Assembly (NCBI RefSeq): GCF_001667505.1
Contig: NZ_LZHZ01000049.1
Span: 33,605 to 97,604, forward strand
Direction: 5' to 3'
DNA: 64,000 nt
From: Mycobacterium sp. ACS1612
Lineage (GTDB): Bacteria; Actinomycetota; Actinomycetes; Mycobacteriales; Mycobacteriaceae
Shown: positions 26,254 to 34,680 of the stretch, piece after piece
Position numbering within the stretch: position 1 is the first letter of the stretch
How the letters are laid out: every line of letters begins with the position of its first letter
Position numbers and translations under genes: made by a program
Notes under the pieces: model-generated
Seen by the model: only the letters and a program-made list of their open reading frames with translations
Told to the model about the DNA's origin: nothing
The model's database searches: none

Positions 26254-26685
26254 TCAGACCGGCCGAAAGGCGAAGGTGACGACCTCGTTGCCGTCCTCGT
26301 CGGTGGTGAACGGGGTCATGGTCAGTTCGACCTCCTGGCCGAACTTCAGTTTGGCGGGGTCGTTCTCGGTGAGCCTGCCCTCGACGCGGATGACATCGTC
26401 GAGTTGCACCAGGCCTACGCCGAACGGGACGAAGTCTTTACCGGTCGGACCCTTGTACGGCGCGCCGGGCGGGAAGCCTTGGGTGGTCCACGCGATCAAG
26501 GTCCCGCGGCGGGGCAACAGGACCTCGGACATCTGGCCGGCACTGCACTTGGGGCAGCGTTGCTGGACGGGGAACGCGGTGGCGCCGCACTTACCGCAGG
26601 TGCTTCCGATGAGTTGGGGATTCTCGGCAGGCCAGGTCGAGATCTCCGGCGCAAGCGCTATCTGCTGTGCTGACACGTCGTTCAC
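26254..26685 (-). CDS. DUF35 zinc-ribbon/OB-fold protein
   Basis: A 143-residue two-domain protein: an N-terminal rubredoxin-like zinc ribbon (CGKCGATAFPVQQRCPKC, residues about 31-48) and a C-terminal OB-fold (GTLIAWTTQGFPP, VGLVQLDDVIRVEGRL). It is the regulatory or structural partner of the thiolase encoded directly downstream. GTG start at 26685. The palindromic site at 26702-26720 is 17 bases upstream, so this two-gene unit is probably controlled from there. Confidence 0.9.
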   Translation of the reverse strand: MNDVSAQQIALAPEISTWPAENPQLIGSTCGKCGATAFPVQQRCPKCSAGQMSEVLLPRRGTLIAWTTQGFPPGAPYKGPTGKDFVPFGVGLVQLDDVIRVEGRLTENDPAKLKFGQEVELTMTPFTTDEDGNEVVTFAFRPV

Positions 26686-26701
26686 GATAACCGGAAATGA
26701 G

Positions 26702-26720
26702 ATTCTCGTCTAGAGAGAAC
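26702..26720. promoter_or_regulatory. ATTCTC-N7-GAGAAC operator
   Basis: ATTCTC GTCTAGA GAGAAC: inverted 5-base arms TTCTC/GAGAA over a CTAG centre. It overlaps the last codons of the TetR gene and lies just upstream of the DUF35-thiolase unit. The reverse complement of the site at 30259-30277 matches it at 16 of 19 positions. Confidence 0.55.
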
Positions 26721-27357
26721 ACGGGCGCGCATAGCCAACGACCAACGCCGTGATGTCACGACTGACCACCTCGGCGAAAGACCGCCCGCCGTACTTGCCC
26801 GCCGCCCAGTGGCGCGCACCTTCGCCCACGAGAGATTGCGCGACGTTCGCGACGTGCGCGCCGTCGAAGTCCAAAGGTAACTTGCCGTCCTGCTTTGCCC
26901 GCTCGAACACCTCGGCGAAGATCACTGACGTCCGCTCCAGATGATCGTGGCCGGCAAGCGCCTGCCGGTAACCCTCGAGGATCGCCTCGACGACGAGTTC
27001 GGGGGTACTGCGGCGCATGGTGTCCTCGATGCTGGCGAGCACCGCCGTGATCACCGCCGACACCTCGTACGGTTTGGCCATCATCTCGGTCGCGACGTTG
27101 TGCGCGACATCCGTCGACAACACCCCGACTTCGAACAGCACGTCCTCCTTCCGCGGGAAATAGAAGTAGAACAACGCCTTCGACACGCCCGCGGCGCGGC
27201 AGATGTCGGCCACGGTCGTGCCCGCATACCCATTGGTGCGCCACAACGCCATCGCCGCCTGCACCAGTGACTGCTTGGTCTGGTGTGAACGCGCCTGCTG
27301 AAACGAGGCGCGGCGCTGACCTTGGTCAGCAATAGGCATCCGAGCTATCTCAGGCAT
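26710..27357 (-). CDS. TetR/AcrR family transcriptional regulator
   Basis: About 215 residues. The helix-turn-helix spans KQSLVQAAMALWRTNGYAG to AAGVSKALFYFYFPRKEDV; the C-terminal helical domain is longer than in minimal TetRs. ATG 27357 is chosen, with ATG 27339 as an alternative; the open frame runs further upstream to 27816 but is then antisense to the SnoaL-like gene. It ends inside the operator before the DUF35-thiolase pair and is the best candidate to bind the ATTCTC-N7-GAGAA sites at 26702, 30259 and 31879. The ligand is probably an acyl-CoA intermediate (inference from neighbours). Confidence 0.85.
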   Translation of the reverse strand: MPEIARMPIADQGQRRASFQQARSHQTKQSLVQAAMALWRTNGYAGTTVADICRAAGVSKALFYFYFPRKEDVLFEVGVLSTDVAHNVATEMMAKPYEVSAVITAVLASIEDTMRRSTPELVVEAILEGYRQALAGHDHLERTSVIFAEVFERAKQDGKLPLDFDGAHVANVAQSLVGEGARHWAAGKYGGRSFAEVVSRDITALVVGYARPCSL

Positions 27358-27384
27358 GGCAATGGTTTTCCGCGGTATACATAG

Positions 27385-27414
27385 TTGACCCGAGTCTAAC
27401 TTGTGAAATAGCCT
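27385..27414 (+). promoter_or_regulatory. leaderless promoter of the SnoaL-SDR operon
   Basis: -35 TTGACC at 27385-27390, an 18-base spacer, -10 TAGCCT at 27409-27414, then six bases to the GTG at 27421. The spacing predicts that transcription starts at the GTG itself, giving a leaderless mRNA. Confidence 0.6.
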
Positions 27415-27420
27415 CGCCGT

Positions 27421-27846
27421 GTGGATGCCGACAAGGAGCAGATCGCCGAGGTGCTGATCCGCTACGCCACCGGAATCGATTCCAAAGATTGGCCGCTGCT
27501 GCGCAGATGCTGGACCGAGGACGTCGATGTCGATTACGGCGAAGTCGGCCGCTACTCGGGCGCCGATGCGATCACCGACCTGATGCGGCAGCTTCACGAC
27601 GCGATGGGTCCGACGTATCACCGGCTGACCAACTTGACGATCGCGGTCGACGGTGACCGTGCGACGGCACGGTCGTACGTCCACGCTGTGCTGCAGGCGA
27701 TCCCAGACGACGCGGCCAGTTGGGTTGAGGCGCTGGGACATTACGACGACGAGCTGGTCCGCACGGCCGACGGCTGGCGCATCTCGCGCCGCACGACGAG
27801 CATCGCGCGGGTGCATGCAGGCGCCGCATCGGCAACTGGCTCATGA
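27421..27846 (+). CDS. SnoaL-like / NTF2-fold protein
   Basis: A 141-residue nuclear-transport-factor-2-like protein of the SnoaL_4 type: EQIAEVLIRYATGIDSKDWPLLRRCW at the start, then VDYGEVGRYSGADAI, and a C-terminal GWRISRRTTS strand. The family includes dehydratases, isomerases and ring-hydroxylating dioxygenase-like small subunits that act on polycyclic or steroid-like substrates, so a catalytic or binding role in the neighbouring catabolic pathway is likely. It is divergent from the TetR gene and coupled to the SDR by ATGA. Confidence 0.85.
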   Translation: MDADKEQIAEVLIRYATGIDSKDWPLLRRCWTEDVDVDYGEVGRYSGADAITDLMRQLHDAMGPTYHRLTNLTIAVDGDRATARSYVHAVLQAIPDDAASWVEALGHYDDELVRTADGWRISRRTTSIARVHAGAASATGS

Positions 27847-28646
27847 CCGGAGATTTCGGGGAGAAGTTCGGTCGGTGGGCCGTCATCGCGGGTGCCTCCG
27901 AAGGGATTGGCGCTGCCTTGGCCGACCAATTGGCCGCGCGCGGATTGGATCTCGTGTTGATCGCGCGCAACAGGCGCCTGCTTGACGAGGTGGCTACTCA
28001 GGCCAGTGAGGACCACGGGGTGCAGACGCGCGTCGTCGTGCAGGACCTCACCGAACCCGACGCAGGCGCGACGGTGGCCGCCGCGACCGACGGCCTCGAG
28101 GTGGGGCTGTTGATCTACAACGCGGGCGCGTCGGACCGGACGAACGCCTTCCTGGACAACGAACTCGACTATTCGCTCAAACAGATCAAGCTGGACTGCA
28201 TCGGGCCCACCGTCCTGGCACACCATTTCGGTACTGCCATGCGCGAGCGCGGTCGCGGCGGCATCGTGCTCGTCGCGTCGTTGGCCTGTCTGGCCGGTTC
28301 GGCGACGCTCGCGATGTACTCGGCGGTCAAGGCCTTCCAGCACAACCTCGCCGAAGGATTGTGGGCCGAGCTTCGGTCCCACGGCGTCGACGTCTGCTGC
28401 ACACCGCTCGGGATGACGTACACCCCGGCCTTTGCGCGGATGGGCATCGAGTACGACCCGGCCGCGCACATGCTTCCCGAAGACGTGGCGGGCGAGATCA
28501 TCGAAAACATCGGCAACGGTCCTGTGCACGTGGTCGGCGACAACAACCGGGCGGCCTCGTCTGCGGTGTGGACCATCGACCGACGGGCGCTCGTCGAGAT
28601 GATGACCACGGCTTCACTGGATTTCGCATCCAGCAGGAACGCCTGA
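27843..28646 (+). CDS. SDR family NAD(P)-dependent oxidoreductase
   Basis: A 267-residue short-chain dehydrogenase: cofactor motif GASEGIG near residue 18, YNAGAS near residue 92, Ser in VLVASLACL, and the catalytic Tyr/Lys in MYSAVKAFQHNL. The GASEGIG/YSAVKAF form is that of the 17-beta-HSD12/DltE-like SDRs that act on acyl or keto substrates. It overlaps the SnoaL gene by four bases and is followed after one base by the deleted ADH gene. Confidence 0.9.
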   Translation: MTGDFGEKFGRWAVIAGASEGIGAALADQLAARGLDLVLIARNRRLLDEVATQASEDHGVQTRVVVQDLTEPDAGATVAAATDGLEVGLLIYNAGASDRTNAFLDNELDYSLKQIKLDCIGPTVLAHHFGTAMRERGRGGIVLVASLACLAGSATLAMYSAVKAFQHNLAEGLWAELRSHGVDVCCTPLGMTYTPAFARMGIEYDPAAHMLPEDVAGEIIENIGNGPVHVVGDNNRAASSAVWTIDRRALVEMMTTASLDFASSRNA

Positions 28647-28647
28647 C

Positions 28648-28998
28648 ATGCGGGCGGTCGTGTTACGTGACGGTGGGCTGACGGTGCGCGAGACGGCCGA
28701 TCCCGTTCCAGGGCCCGGCCAGTTGCTGATCCGGCCGCTCAGCGCGGCGATCTGCGCCTCCGACAACGATTCGGTGTCCGTCACCGCGGCCACGCACAAA
28801 GGGGCGACCATTCAATTCGGCGGCGGCCCGCATCCCGTCGACTGGTACGGCACCATCGACGCGGTGGTCAGCGGTCGACTGGACACGCTGCCCAGCATCG
28901 GCAGGGTGATCGGTCTCGACGAGGTGCCCGACGCGGTCGACTTGGCGCGCAAGTCGCAGGGACCACCGCGCGTCGTCGTCCACCCCACGGCGACATGA
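28648..28998 (+). pseudogene. zinc alcohol dehydrogenase (MDR) remnant with internal deletion
   Basis: The 116-codon frame starts like a medium-chain alcohol dehydrogenase (MRAVVLRDGGLTV, PGPGQLLIRP, AAICASD, about 40 residues) and then passes directly into the C-terminal end of the same family (a YGTIDAVVSGRLDTLPSIGRV stretch, GLDEVPDAVDLARK). Families of this type are normally about 350 residues, so most of the GroES-like catalytic part and the Rossmann domain are missing, apparently by an in-frame deletion of over 200 codons. It keeps its start, its stop and a four-base overlap with the VOC gene. It cannot be an active dehydrogenase. Confidence 0.75.
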
Positions 28999-29504
28999 GT
29001 GTGCTGCCGGGGCCGATCCGTCAGATTGGCTACGTGGTAACCGATCTCGACGAGGCACTGGCGAGCTGGGTTGGGTTGGGGGTCGGCCCGTGGGCTGTCA
29101 TCCGGGACCTGCCAATCAGTGCGACGTATCGCGGCGAGCCGTGCGAGACCACGCTGTCGTTGGCGATGGCCAACAGCGGCGAGATGCAGATCGAGCTGAT
29201 CTGCCAGCACGACGACACACCGAGCATATTCACGGAGTTCCTGGCGGCCAACGGCCCTGGTTACCACCAATTGGCCTACTGGACCGAAGATTTCGACGCC
29301 ACCATGAAGGCCGTCGAGGAGGCCGATTGGCCGGTGGTGTGGTCGGGCGGCGAAAACTTCGGAGTGCGTTTCGCCTACGTCGAGCCGCCGAACAGCCCAG
29401 CCCCGATCGTGGAGATCTCCGAACTCACCGAGACGACGCGAGCCAGCGCGGAGTTCATTCGCGACGCCGCGGCGAATTGGGACGGCTCCACCCCGATCGT
29501 CTAG
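28995..29504 (+). CDS. VOC (glyoxalase/bleomycin resistance) family protein
   Basis: A 169-residue two-repeat vicinal-oxygen-chelate protein: IRQIGYVVTDLDEALASWVG begins the first repeat and GYHQLAYWTEDFDATMKAV the second, with EIS as the last putative metal-site segment. Related proteins include methylmalonyl-CoA epimerase-like and ring-cleavage enzymes. The Gly-Tyr at the first metal position, where His is usual, makes the metal site uncertain. It is the last gene of the SnoaL operon and is convergent with the enoyl-CoA hydratase (7-base gap). Confidence 0.85.
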   Translation: MSVLPGPIRQIGYVVTDLDEALASWVGLGVGPWAVIRDLPISATYRGEPCETTLSLAMANSGEMQIELICQHDDTPSIFTEFLAANGPGYHQLAYWTEDFDATMKAVEEADWPVVWSGGENFGVRFAYVEPPNSPAPIVEISELTETTRASAEFIRDAAANWDGSTPIV

Positions 29505-29511
29505 CGACTTG

Positions 29512-30231
29512 TCACTGCTTCTTCTTCTTCATCACCTTGTCTGCGGCCGTCCAGTGTTCGTCGGCCACCCACAGCCGCGCGAACGACGTGACGGCCTCCG
29601 TGGTGGAGACACCCTTCATCACGCGCTTGATCTCGCCTGCCGGCCGGCTCGCCAACGCCTTGGCGATGCCACGCCAGTCGTCGGCGAAGGAGGCGCGCGG
29701 TAACACCTTGTCCACCAGACCGATTCGCTCGGCCTCGGCGGCGTCGAGCACCGTGCCGGTGCCTGCCAGCAGCAGCGCCTTGCCATAGCCTACGAGCGTG
29801 ACGAGGCGCTCGGCGCCGCCCCATGCCGGCATGATCTCCAGCGTCACCTGGTTGAAGCCGATCTTGACGTCATCGGCGGCGAGCCGGATGTCAGCCGCCA
29901 CCGCGAACTCGGCGCCGCCGCCGAGCGCATGGCCGTTGAGCACCGCGACGGTGGGGGTGGGGAACGCGGCGATCCGATCGCAGATCGTGCGCATCCGGAA
30001 CGCCATCGAGGCCGCCTCGTGTTCGGTGCGCAACGCGCTGAGTTCCTTCAGGTCGCCGCCGGAGACGAACGCCCGATCACCGGCTCCGGTGAGCACCAAT
30101 GCCTTGGCGCCGACCGCCCCGTCGAGCGCCTTCTCCAACTGATCCATGGTCTCCATTGAGATGGCGTTGCGGGCGTGCGGGCGGTCGATGGTGATGACCG
30201 CCAGGCCGTCATCCAACTCGAGGTCGACCAT
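29512..30231 (-). CDS. enoyl-CoA hydratase/isomerase family protein
   Basis: A 239-residue crotonase-fold protein: RPHARNAISMETMDQL, the oxyanion-hole segment LNGHALGGGAEFAVAADIRLA, and EIMPAWGGAERL with the second acidic residue. The C-terminus is an unusual basic run (KVMKKKKQ). Start ATG 30231 with GGAGA seven bases upstream; the open frame extends to 30453 but that part is antisense to the divergent acyl-CoA synthetase. The reaction is hydration or isomerisation of an unsaturated acyl-CoA in the same pathway. Confidence 0.9.
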   Translation of the reverse strand: MVDLELDDGLAVITIDRPHARNAISMETMDQLEKALDGAVGAKALVLTGAGDRAFVSGGDLKELSALRTEHEAASMAFRMRTICDRIAAFPTPTVAVLNGHALGGGAEFAVAADIRLAADDVKIGFNQVTLEIMPAWGGAERLVTLVGYGKALLLAGTGTVLDAAEAERIGLVDKVLPRASFADDWRGIAKALASRPAGEIKRVMKGVSTTEAVTSFARLWVADEHWTAADKVMKKKKQ

Positions 30232-30258
30232 CAAGCGTTCTCCGTCTGCGGTATTGGC

Positions 30259-30277
30259 ATTCTCTCTAGCGGAGAAT
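30259..30277. promoter_or_regulatory. ATTCTC-N7-GAGAAT operator in divergent promoter
   Basis: ATTCTC TCTAGCG GAGAAT has perfect 6-base inverted arms. It lies between the divergent enoyl-CoA hydratase (start 30231) and acyl-CoA synthetase (start 30312) genes, so one repressor could control both. Confidence 0.6.
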
Positions 30278-30311
30278 AACATCGCAGCGGAGCGGAGGTG
30301 CTGCGGAACGC

Positions 30312-31871
30312 ATGCGAGAAATCCCTGTTGAACTGACCAAGCGCTACCAGGAGGCGGGGTGGTGGACCCAGGACACCCTCGGTGACCTCGTCGCGCGCGG
30401 GCTGAAGAACAACCCCGACGTCGGTTTCCACGTGCACTCGACGGTCCGGCCATTTGCGGGCACGTTCCATGACGTCGAATTGGAGGCGCGACGGTTGGCG
30501 GCGGGCCTGCATGCCCGCGGCGTCGGCCCCGGCGACCTGGTGGCGTTGCAACTGCCCAACTGGATGGAGGCCGCGGCCGCGTTCTGGGCGTCGACGTTCC
30601 TGGGCGCGGTGACGGTGCCGATCGTGCACTTCTACGGTCGCAAGGAACTGACTCACATCCTCGGGACGGCCAAGCCTCGGGTGTTCATCACCGCAGAAGA
30701 GTTCGGCCGCATGCAGTTTGCGCCCGACCTTTGCGACGACATCCCGATCGTGGGGCTCGTCGGCACGGACTACCACGAACTGCTTGCCGACGAACCGCTC
30801 GAGGGCACGCTGGCCACCGACCCCGCCGGTCCGGCGTTGATCGCATTCACCTCCGGCACCACGAGTAATCCCAAAGGCGTTGTGCACAGCCATCAGACGC
30901 TGGGTTTCGAAACGCGCCAGCTGTTGGAGAACTATCCGGAGGATCGCGGCAGGCAACTCACCGCCACCCCGGTCGGCCACTTCATCGGCATGCTGGGCGC
31001 CTTTCTCATCCCGGTATTGGAAGGCGCACCGATCGACCTGTGCGACGTGTGGGACCCCGGCAAGGTGCTCAAACTCATTGAAAGCGAGGGGCTTTCGATC
31101 GGCGGCGGACCACCGTACTTCGTCACCAGCCTGTTGGACCACCCGGACTGCACCCCAGCACATATGCGTCATTTCACGACCGTCGGCCTCGGCGGCTCGA
31201 CGGTGCCCGCTGCGGTCACCCGTCGGCTTGCCGATCTCGGCATGTTCGTCTTCCGGTCCTACGGCAGTAGCGAACACCCGTCGATCACCGGGTCGGCGCC
31301 CACCGCGCCGGAGGACAAGCGGCTCTACACCGACGGCAACGCGCGCCCCGGCGTCGAGATCCGGCTCGGACCCGACGGCGAGATCTTCAGCCGCGGGCCC
31401 GATTTGTGCCTCGGCTACACCGATCCCGAGTTGACGGCCAAGGCGTTCGACTCCGACGGCTGGTACCGCACCGGCGACGTCGGCGTGCTCGACGACGACG
31501 GTTACCTGACCATCACCGACCGTAAGTCCGACGTGATCATCCGCGGCGGCGAGAACATCAGCGCGCTGGAAGTCGAGGAGGTGCTGCTCGCGATGCCGAG
31601 CGTCGTGGAGGCGGTGGTGGTGGCCGCGCCCGACGCACGCCTCGGCGAGCGGACGGCCGCGGTGCTGCGCATCAGGGCAGGCCATTCGATGCCAACCATC
31701 GACGAGGTGCGTGCCCACTTCAAGCGGGCAGGCGTCGCGGCCCAGAAGTGGCCAGAGGAACTCCACCAAGTCGACGACTACCCCCGGACGGCCAGCGGGA
31801 AGGTGCAGAAGTTCCGCGTCCGCGCGGATGTGGCGGCGGCTCGGCAGAATATTGCGGCTTGTCAAAAGTGA
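30312..31871 (+). CDS. AMP-binding acyl-CoA synthetase (FadD type)
   Basis: A 519-residue ATP-dependent acyl-CoA ligase. The AMP-binding P-loop is TSGTTSNPKG near residue 184; the A5 motif is YGSSEHPS, A7 is GWYRTGDVG, A8 is DRKSDVIIRGGENIS, and the catalytic Lys is in TASGKVQKF near the C-terminus. It activates a carboxylic acid to the CoA thioester through an acyl-adenylate. GGAGG is some 13 bases before the ATG, longer than usual. It is transcribed with the amidohydrolase and possibly the second ligase. Confidence 0.93.
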   Translation: MREIPVELTKRYQEAGWWTQDTLGDLVARGLKNNPDVGFHVHSTVRPFAGTFHDVELEARRLAAGLHARGVGPGDLVALQLPNWMEAAAAFWASTFLGAVTVPIVHFYGRKELTHILGTAKPRVFITAEEFGRMQFAPDLCDDIPIVGLVGTDYHELLADEPLEGTLATDPAGPALIAFTSGTTSNPKGVVHSHQTLGFETRQLLENYPEDRGRQLTATPVGHFIGMLGAFLIPVLEGAPIDLCDVWDPGKVLKLIESEGLSIGGGPPYFVTSLLDHPDCTPAHMRHFTTVGLGGSTVPAAVTRRLADLGMFVFRSYGSSEHPSITGSAPTAPEDKRLYTDGNARPGVEIRLGPDGEIFSRGPDLCLGYTDPELTAKAFDSDGWYRTGDVGVLDDDGYLTITDRKSDVIIRGGENISALEVEEVLLAMPSVVEAVVVAAPDARLGERTAAVLRIRAGHSMPTIDEVRAHFKRAGVAAQKWPEELHQVDDYPRTASGKVQKFRVRADVAAARQNIAACQK

Positions 31872-31897
31872 GAATATGATTCTCGCAACTAGAAAAG
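31870..31897. promoter_or_regulatory. overlapping inverted repeats before the amidohydrolase gene
   Basis: GAGAAT-ATG-ATTCTC (31870-31884) is a perfect 6-base inverted repeat starting inside the ligase stop codon. The second arm also begins ATTCTC-N7-GAAAAG (31879-31897), the arrangement seen at 26702 and 30259. It lies 10-38 bases before the amidohydrolase ATG, consistent with an internal regulated promoter. Confidence 0.5.
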
Positions 31898-31907
31898 GAG
31901 TGTTCCA

Positions 31908-33098
31908 ATGGGGCAACTGTCGCACCGGGTCGACATACCGTTCCCGCTGTTCGACGCGGACAACCATCTGTACGAGCCGCCGGAGGCGCTGACGAAATAC
32001 CTGCCCAAGGAGTACAAGGACGTCGTCCAGTACGTCGAGGTCAATGGCCGCACCAAGATCGCGCTGCGCGGTGTGATCAGCAACTACATTCCCAACCCCA
32101 CGTTCTCGGTGGTTGCCAGGCCGGGCGCCTGGGAGGAGTACTTCAAGTTCGGCAATCCGGATGGCAAGAGCAAGCGGGAACTGTTCGGCGAGCCGATGCG
32201 GTCGATTCCGGCGTTCTTCGAACCGGGCCCGCGCCTGGAACTGATGAACGAGTTGGGCGTCGACCGCTCGCTGATGTTCCCGACGTTGGCCAGCCTGATC
32301 GAGGAGCGGCTGCGCGACGACCCGGTCGCCATCCACGTGCTCATCCACTCGCTGAACCAGTGGCTCGACGAGGTCTGGGGCTTCAACTACCAGAACCGGA
32401 TCTTCACCACGCCGGTGATCACCCTGCCCATCGTCGAGAAGGCGATCGAGGAACTGGAGTGGTGCGTCAAACGTGGGGCTCGCGCCATCCTGATCCGGCC
32501 TGCGCCGGTGCCCGGCTTCCGTGGCCCACGGTCGTTCGCGCTGCCCGAGTTCGATCCGTTCTGGCAGAAGTGCGTCGAGTACGACGTGCTGATCGGCATG
32601 CACTCCTCCGACAGCGGCTACTCGCGCTACACCTCCGAATGGGACGGGGCGGCCCAGGAGATGTTGCCGTTCCAGACCAACGCGATGTCGATTCTCAACG
32701 AGTGGCGTCCCATCCAGGATGCGGTCGCCTCCTGGGTGATCCACGGCGCGCTGTTCCGATTCCCGACGCTCAAGGTGGCGATCGTCGAGGCGGGTTCGAA
32801 ATGGATGTTCCCGCTTCTGGATTCGATGGCTGAGGTGTACAAGAAGACGCCTGAGAGCTTCCCCGGCAACCCGGTCGAGGAGATCAAGAACCGCATCCAC
32901 GTCAGCCCGTTCTACGAGGAGGGCATCGACGACCTGATCAACCTGGTCGGCGTGGACCAGGTGCTCTACGGCTCCGACTGGCCGCATCCGGAAGGTCTTG
33001 CCGAGCCGACCCACTACGTGACGGCACTCGAGCACCTCTCGGTCGAGGATCAGGCGAAGATCATGGGCGGCAACCTGGATCGGCTCGTCACGGTGTGA
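31908..33098 (+). CDS. amidohydrolase family protein (amidohydrolase 2 type)
   Basis: A 396-residue TIM-barrel metal-dependent hydrolase or decarboxylase. The N-terminal metal motif is DADNHLYE (residues 16-23), a mid-domain His is in IGMHSSDSG, and the C-terminal Asp is in LYGSDWPHPEG. Family members include ACMSD-type decarboxylases and hydrolases of cyclic ring-cleavage products. AAAGGAG is eight bases before the ATG. Together with the two ligases and the hydratase it suggests breakdown of a cyclic or aromatic acid; the substrate is not known. Confidence 0.9.
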   Translation: MGQLSHRVDIPFPLFDADNHLYEPPEALTKYLPKEYKDVVQYVEVNGRTKIALRGVISNYIPNPTFSVVARPGAWEEYFKFGNPDGKSKRELFGEPMRSIPAFFEPGPRLELMNELGVDRSLMFPTLASLIEERLRDDPVAIHVLIHSLNQWLDEVWGFNYQNRIFTTPVITLPIVEKAIEELEWCVKRGARAILIRPAPVPGFRGPRSFALPEFDPFWQKCVEYDVLIGMHSSDSGYSRYTSEWDGAAQEMLPFQTNAMSILNEWRPIQDAVASWVIHGALFRFPTLKVAIVEAGSKWMFPLLDSMAEVYKKTPESFPGNPVEEIKNRIHVSPFYEEGIDDLINLVGVDQVLYGSDWPHPEGLAEPTHYVTALEHLSVEDQAKIMGGNLDRLVTV

Positions 33099-33149
33099 GG
33101 CGCGCTGCGGCGATCAAGGGCGCAAGCGCCCGATGAGGAGCGGCGCCAG

Positions 33150-34598
33150 ATGACCCAGTCACAACCGTGGGCGACCATCCCCGAGATGGTCCTGAGCGCG
33201 GGGGACCGCTTCGGCGACGCGGAAGCGGTCGTCGACGGTCCGCTGCGCCTCACCTTCACTGAACTGGTCGCTCGGATCCGTTGCGCGGCAGGTGCGTTCA
33301 ACGACTGCGGGATCGACAAGGGTGACCGCGTCGCGATCTGGGCGCCGAACTGCGCCGAGTGGATCATTGCGGCGTTCGGGTTGCTGACCGCAGGCGGGGT
33401 GCTTGTGCCCGTCAACACCCGGTTCAAAATCCAGGAGGCGGCCGACGTCATCGGCCGTAGCGGCGCGAAGGCGGTGTTGATCCAGAAGGACTTCCTCGGC
33501 CAGGACTTCACAGTGCCGGCGGGCATCCCGACGATCGACCTGAAATCGGACTTCCTGTCCGGCGGCGCGCCGTTCGAGCGGGCCGTCGACGGCGCAGACA
33601 TCTCCGACATCATCTTCACCTCGGGCACCACCGGACGGCCCAAGGGCGCGAAGATGAACCACCGCCAGACGTTGCGGATGTACGAGGAGTGGGCGACCCT
33701 CGCGGACCTCCGCGAGGGTGACCGCTACCTGATGATCAACCCGTACTTCCACACCTTCGGATTGAAGGCGGGGTTGATCGCGTCGTTCCTGCGCGGCGCC
33801 ACCATGGTGCCGGTGGCCGCGTTCGACATCGATCGTGTCGTAAAACTCGTTGAGAGCGAACGCATCACGATGCTGCCAGGGCCGCCAACGCTATACCACT
33901 CGCTGCTCGCCGTGGCCGACAAGGACAGGCTCGCGACCCTGCGCGCGGGCGTCACGGGCGCAGCAGACATTCCGGTGGAACTGGTCCGCCGGATACATGA
34001 CGAACTTCCTTTCCAGACGTTGATGACCGGATACGGGCTGACCGAGGCGGGCAATGTGACCCTGTCCAGGCCGGGCGACTCGTTCGAGGATGTCGCGACC
34101 ACCGCGGGGCTGCCGTGTGAGGACATCGAGGTGCGAGTCGCCGACGACGGCGAAGTGCTCGTACGCGGCTACGGCGTCATGCAGGGCTACCTCGACGACC
34201 CTGCCGCCACGGCGGAGGCCATCGACGCCGCCGGGTGGCTGCACACCGGGGACCTCGGCACCCTCACGGAGTCGGGCCGGTTGCGCATCGTCGGCCGCAA
34301 GAAGGACATGTTCATCGTCGGCGGCTTCAACGCCTACCCCGCCGAAATCGAGGGATTTCTGATGCAGCACCCCGCGGTCGCGCAAGCGGCCGTGATCGGT
34401 GTTCCCGATGAGCGGTTGGGACAGGTTGGCAAGGCGTTCGTCGTAATGAAGACTGGCGAAGCCGCCATGAGCGGCGACGAACTGATCGCCTGGAGCCGGG
34501 AGCGGATGGCCGGATTCAAGGTTCCCCGGTTCGTCGAGTTCCTCGAACAGCTACCGTTGAACGCCACGGGCAAAGTCATGAAAGACCAACTGCGCTGA
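33150..34598 (+). CDS. acyl-CoA synthetase, FadD3-like
   Basis: A 482-residue AMP-forming ligase. Motifs: TSGTTGRPKGAKMNH near residue 156, GYGLTEAGN, GWLHTGDLG, GRKKDMFIVGGFN and the final Lys in NATGKVMKDQL. The HFxxFG-like MINPYFHTFGLKAG and the FIVGGFNAYPAEIE segment recall FadD3, which activates the indane-dione propanoate of steroid degradation. That assignment is by resemblance only. GAGGAG precedes the ATG by nine bases; 51 bases separate it from the amidohydrolase. Confidence 0.92.
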   Translation: MTQSQPWATIPEMVLSAGDRFGDAEAVVDGPLRLTFTELVARIRCAAGAFNDCGIDKGDRVAIWAPNCAEWIIAAFGLLTAGGVLVPVNTRFKIQEAADVIGRSGAKAVLIQKDFLGQDFTVPAGIPTIDLKSDFLSGGAPFERAVDGADISDIIFTSGTTGRPKGAKMNHRQTLRMYEEWATLADLREGDRYLMINPYFHTFGLKAGLIASFLRGATMVPVAAFDIDRVVKLVESERITMLPGPPTLYHSLLAVADKDRLATLRAGVTGAADIPVELVRRIHDELPFQTLMTGYGLTEAGNVTLSRPGDSFEDVATTAGLPCEDIEVRVADDGEVLVRGYGVMQGYLDDPAATAEAIDAAGWLHTGDLGTLTESGRLRIVGRKKDMFIVGGFNAYPAEIEGFLMQHPAVAQAAVIGVPDERLGQVGKAFVVMKTGEAAMSGDELIAWSRERMAGFKVPRFVEFLEQLPLNATGKVMKDQLR

Positions 34599-34680
34599 GC
34601 GCTCGTACAGCGCGCAAATAACATTTCCGCAGGAAGCGGCGCAGAGGTCCCGGGTCGGGGATGCGGTATCCTCGCGGCAA

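Noticed and set aside
30231..33035. A 934-codon minus-strand open frame across the ligase and amidohydrolase
   Set aside because: Shadow of two plus-strand genes with clear domains; the translation is low complexity and has no motif.
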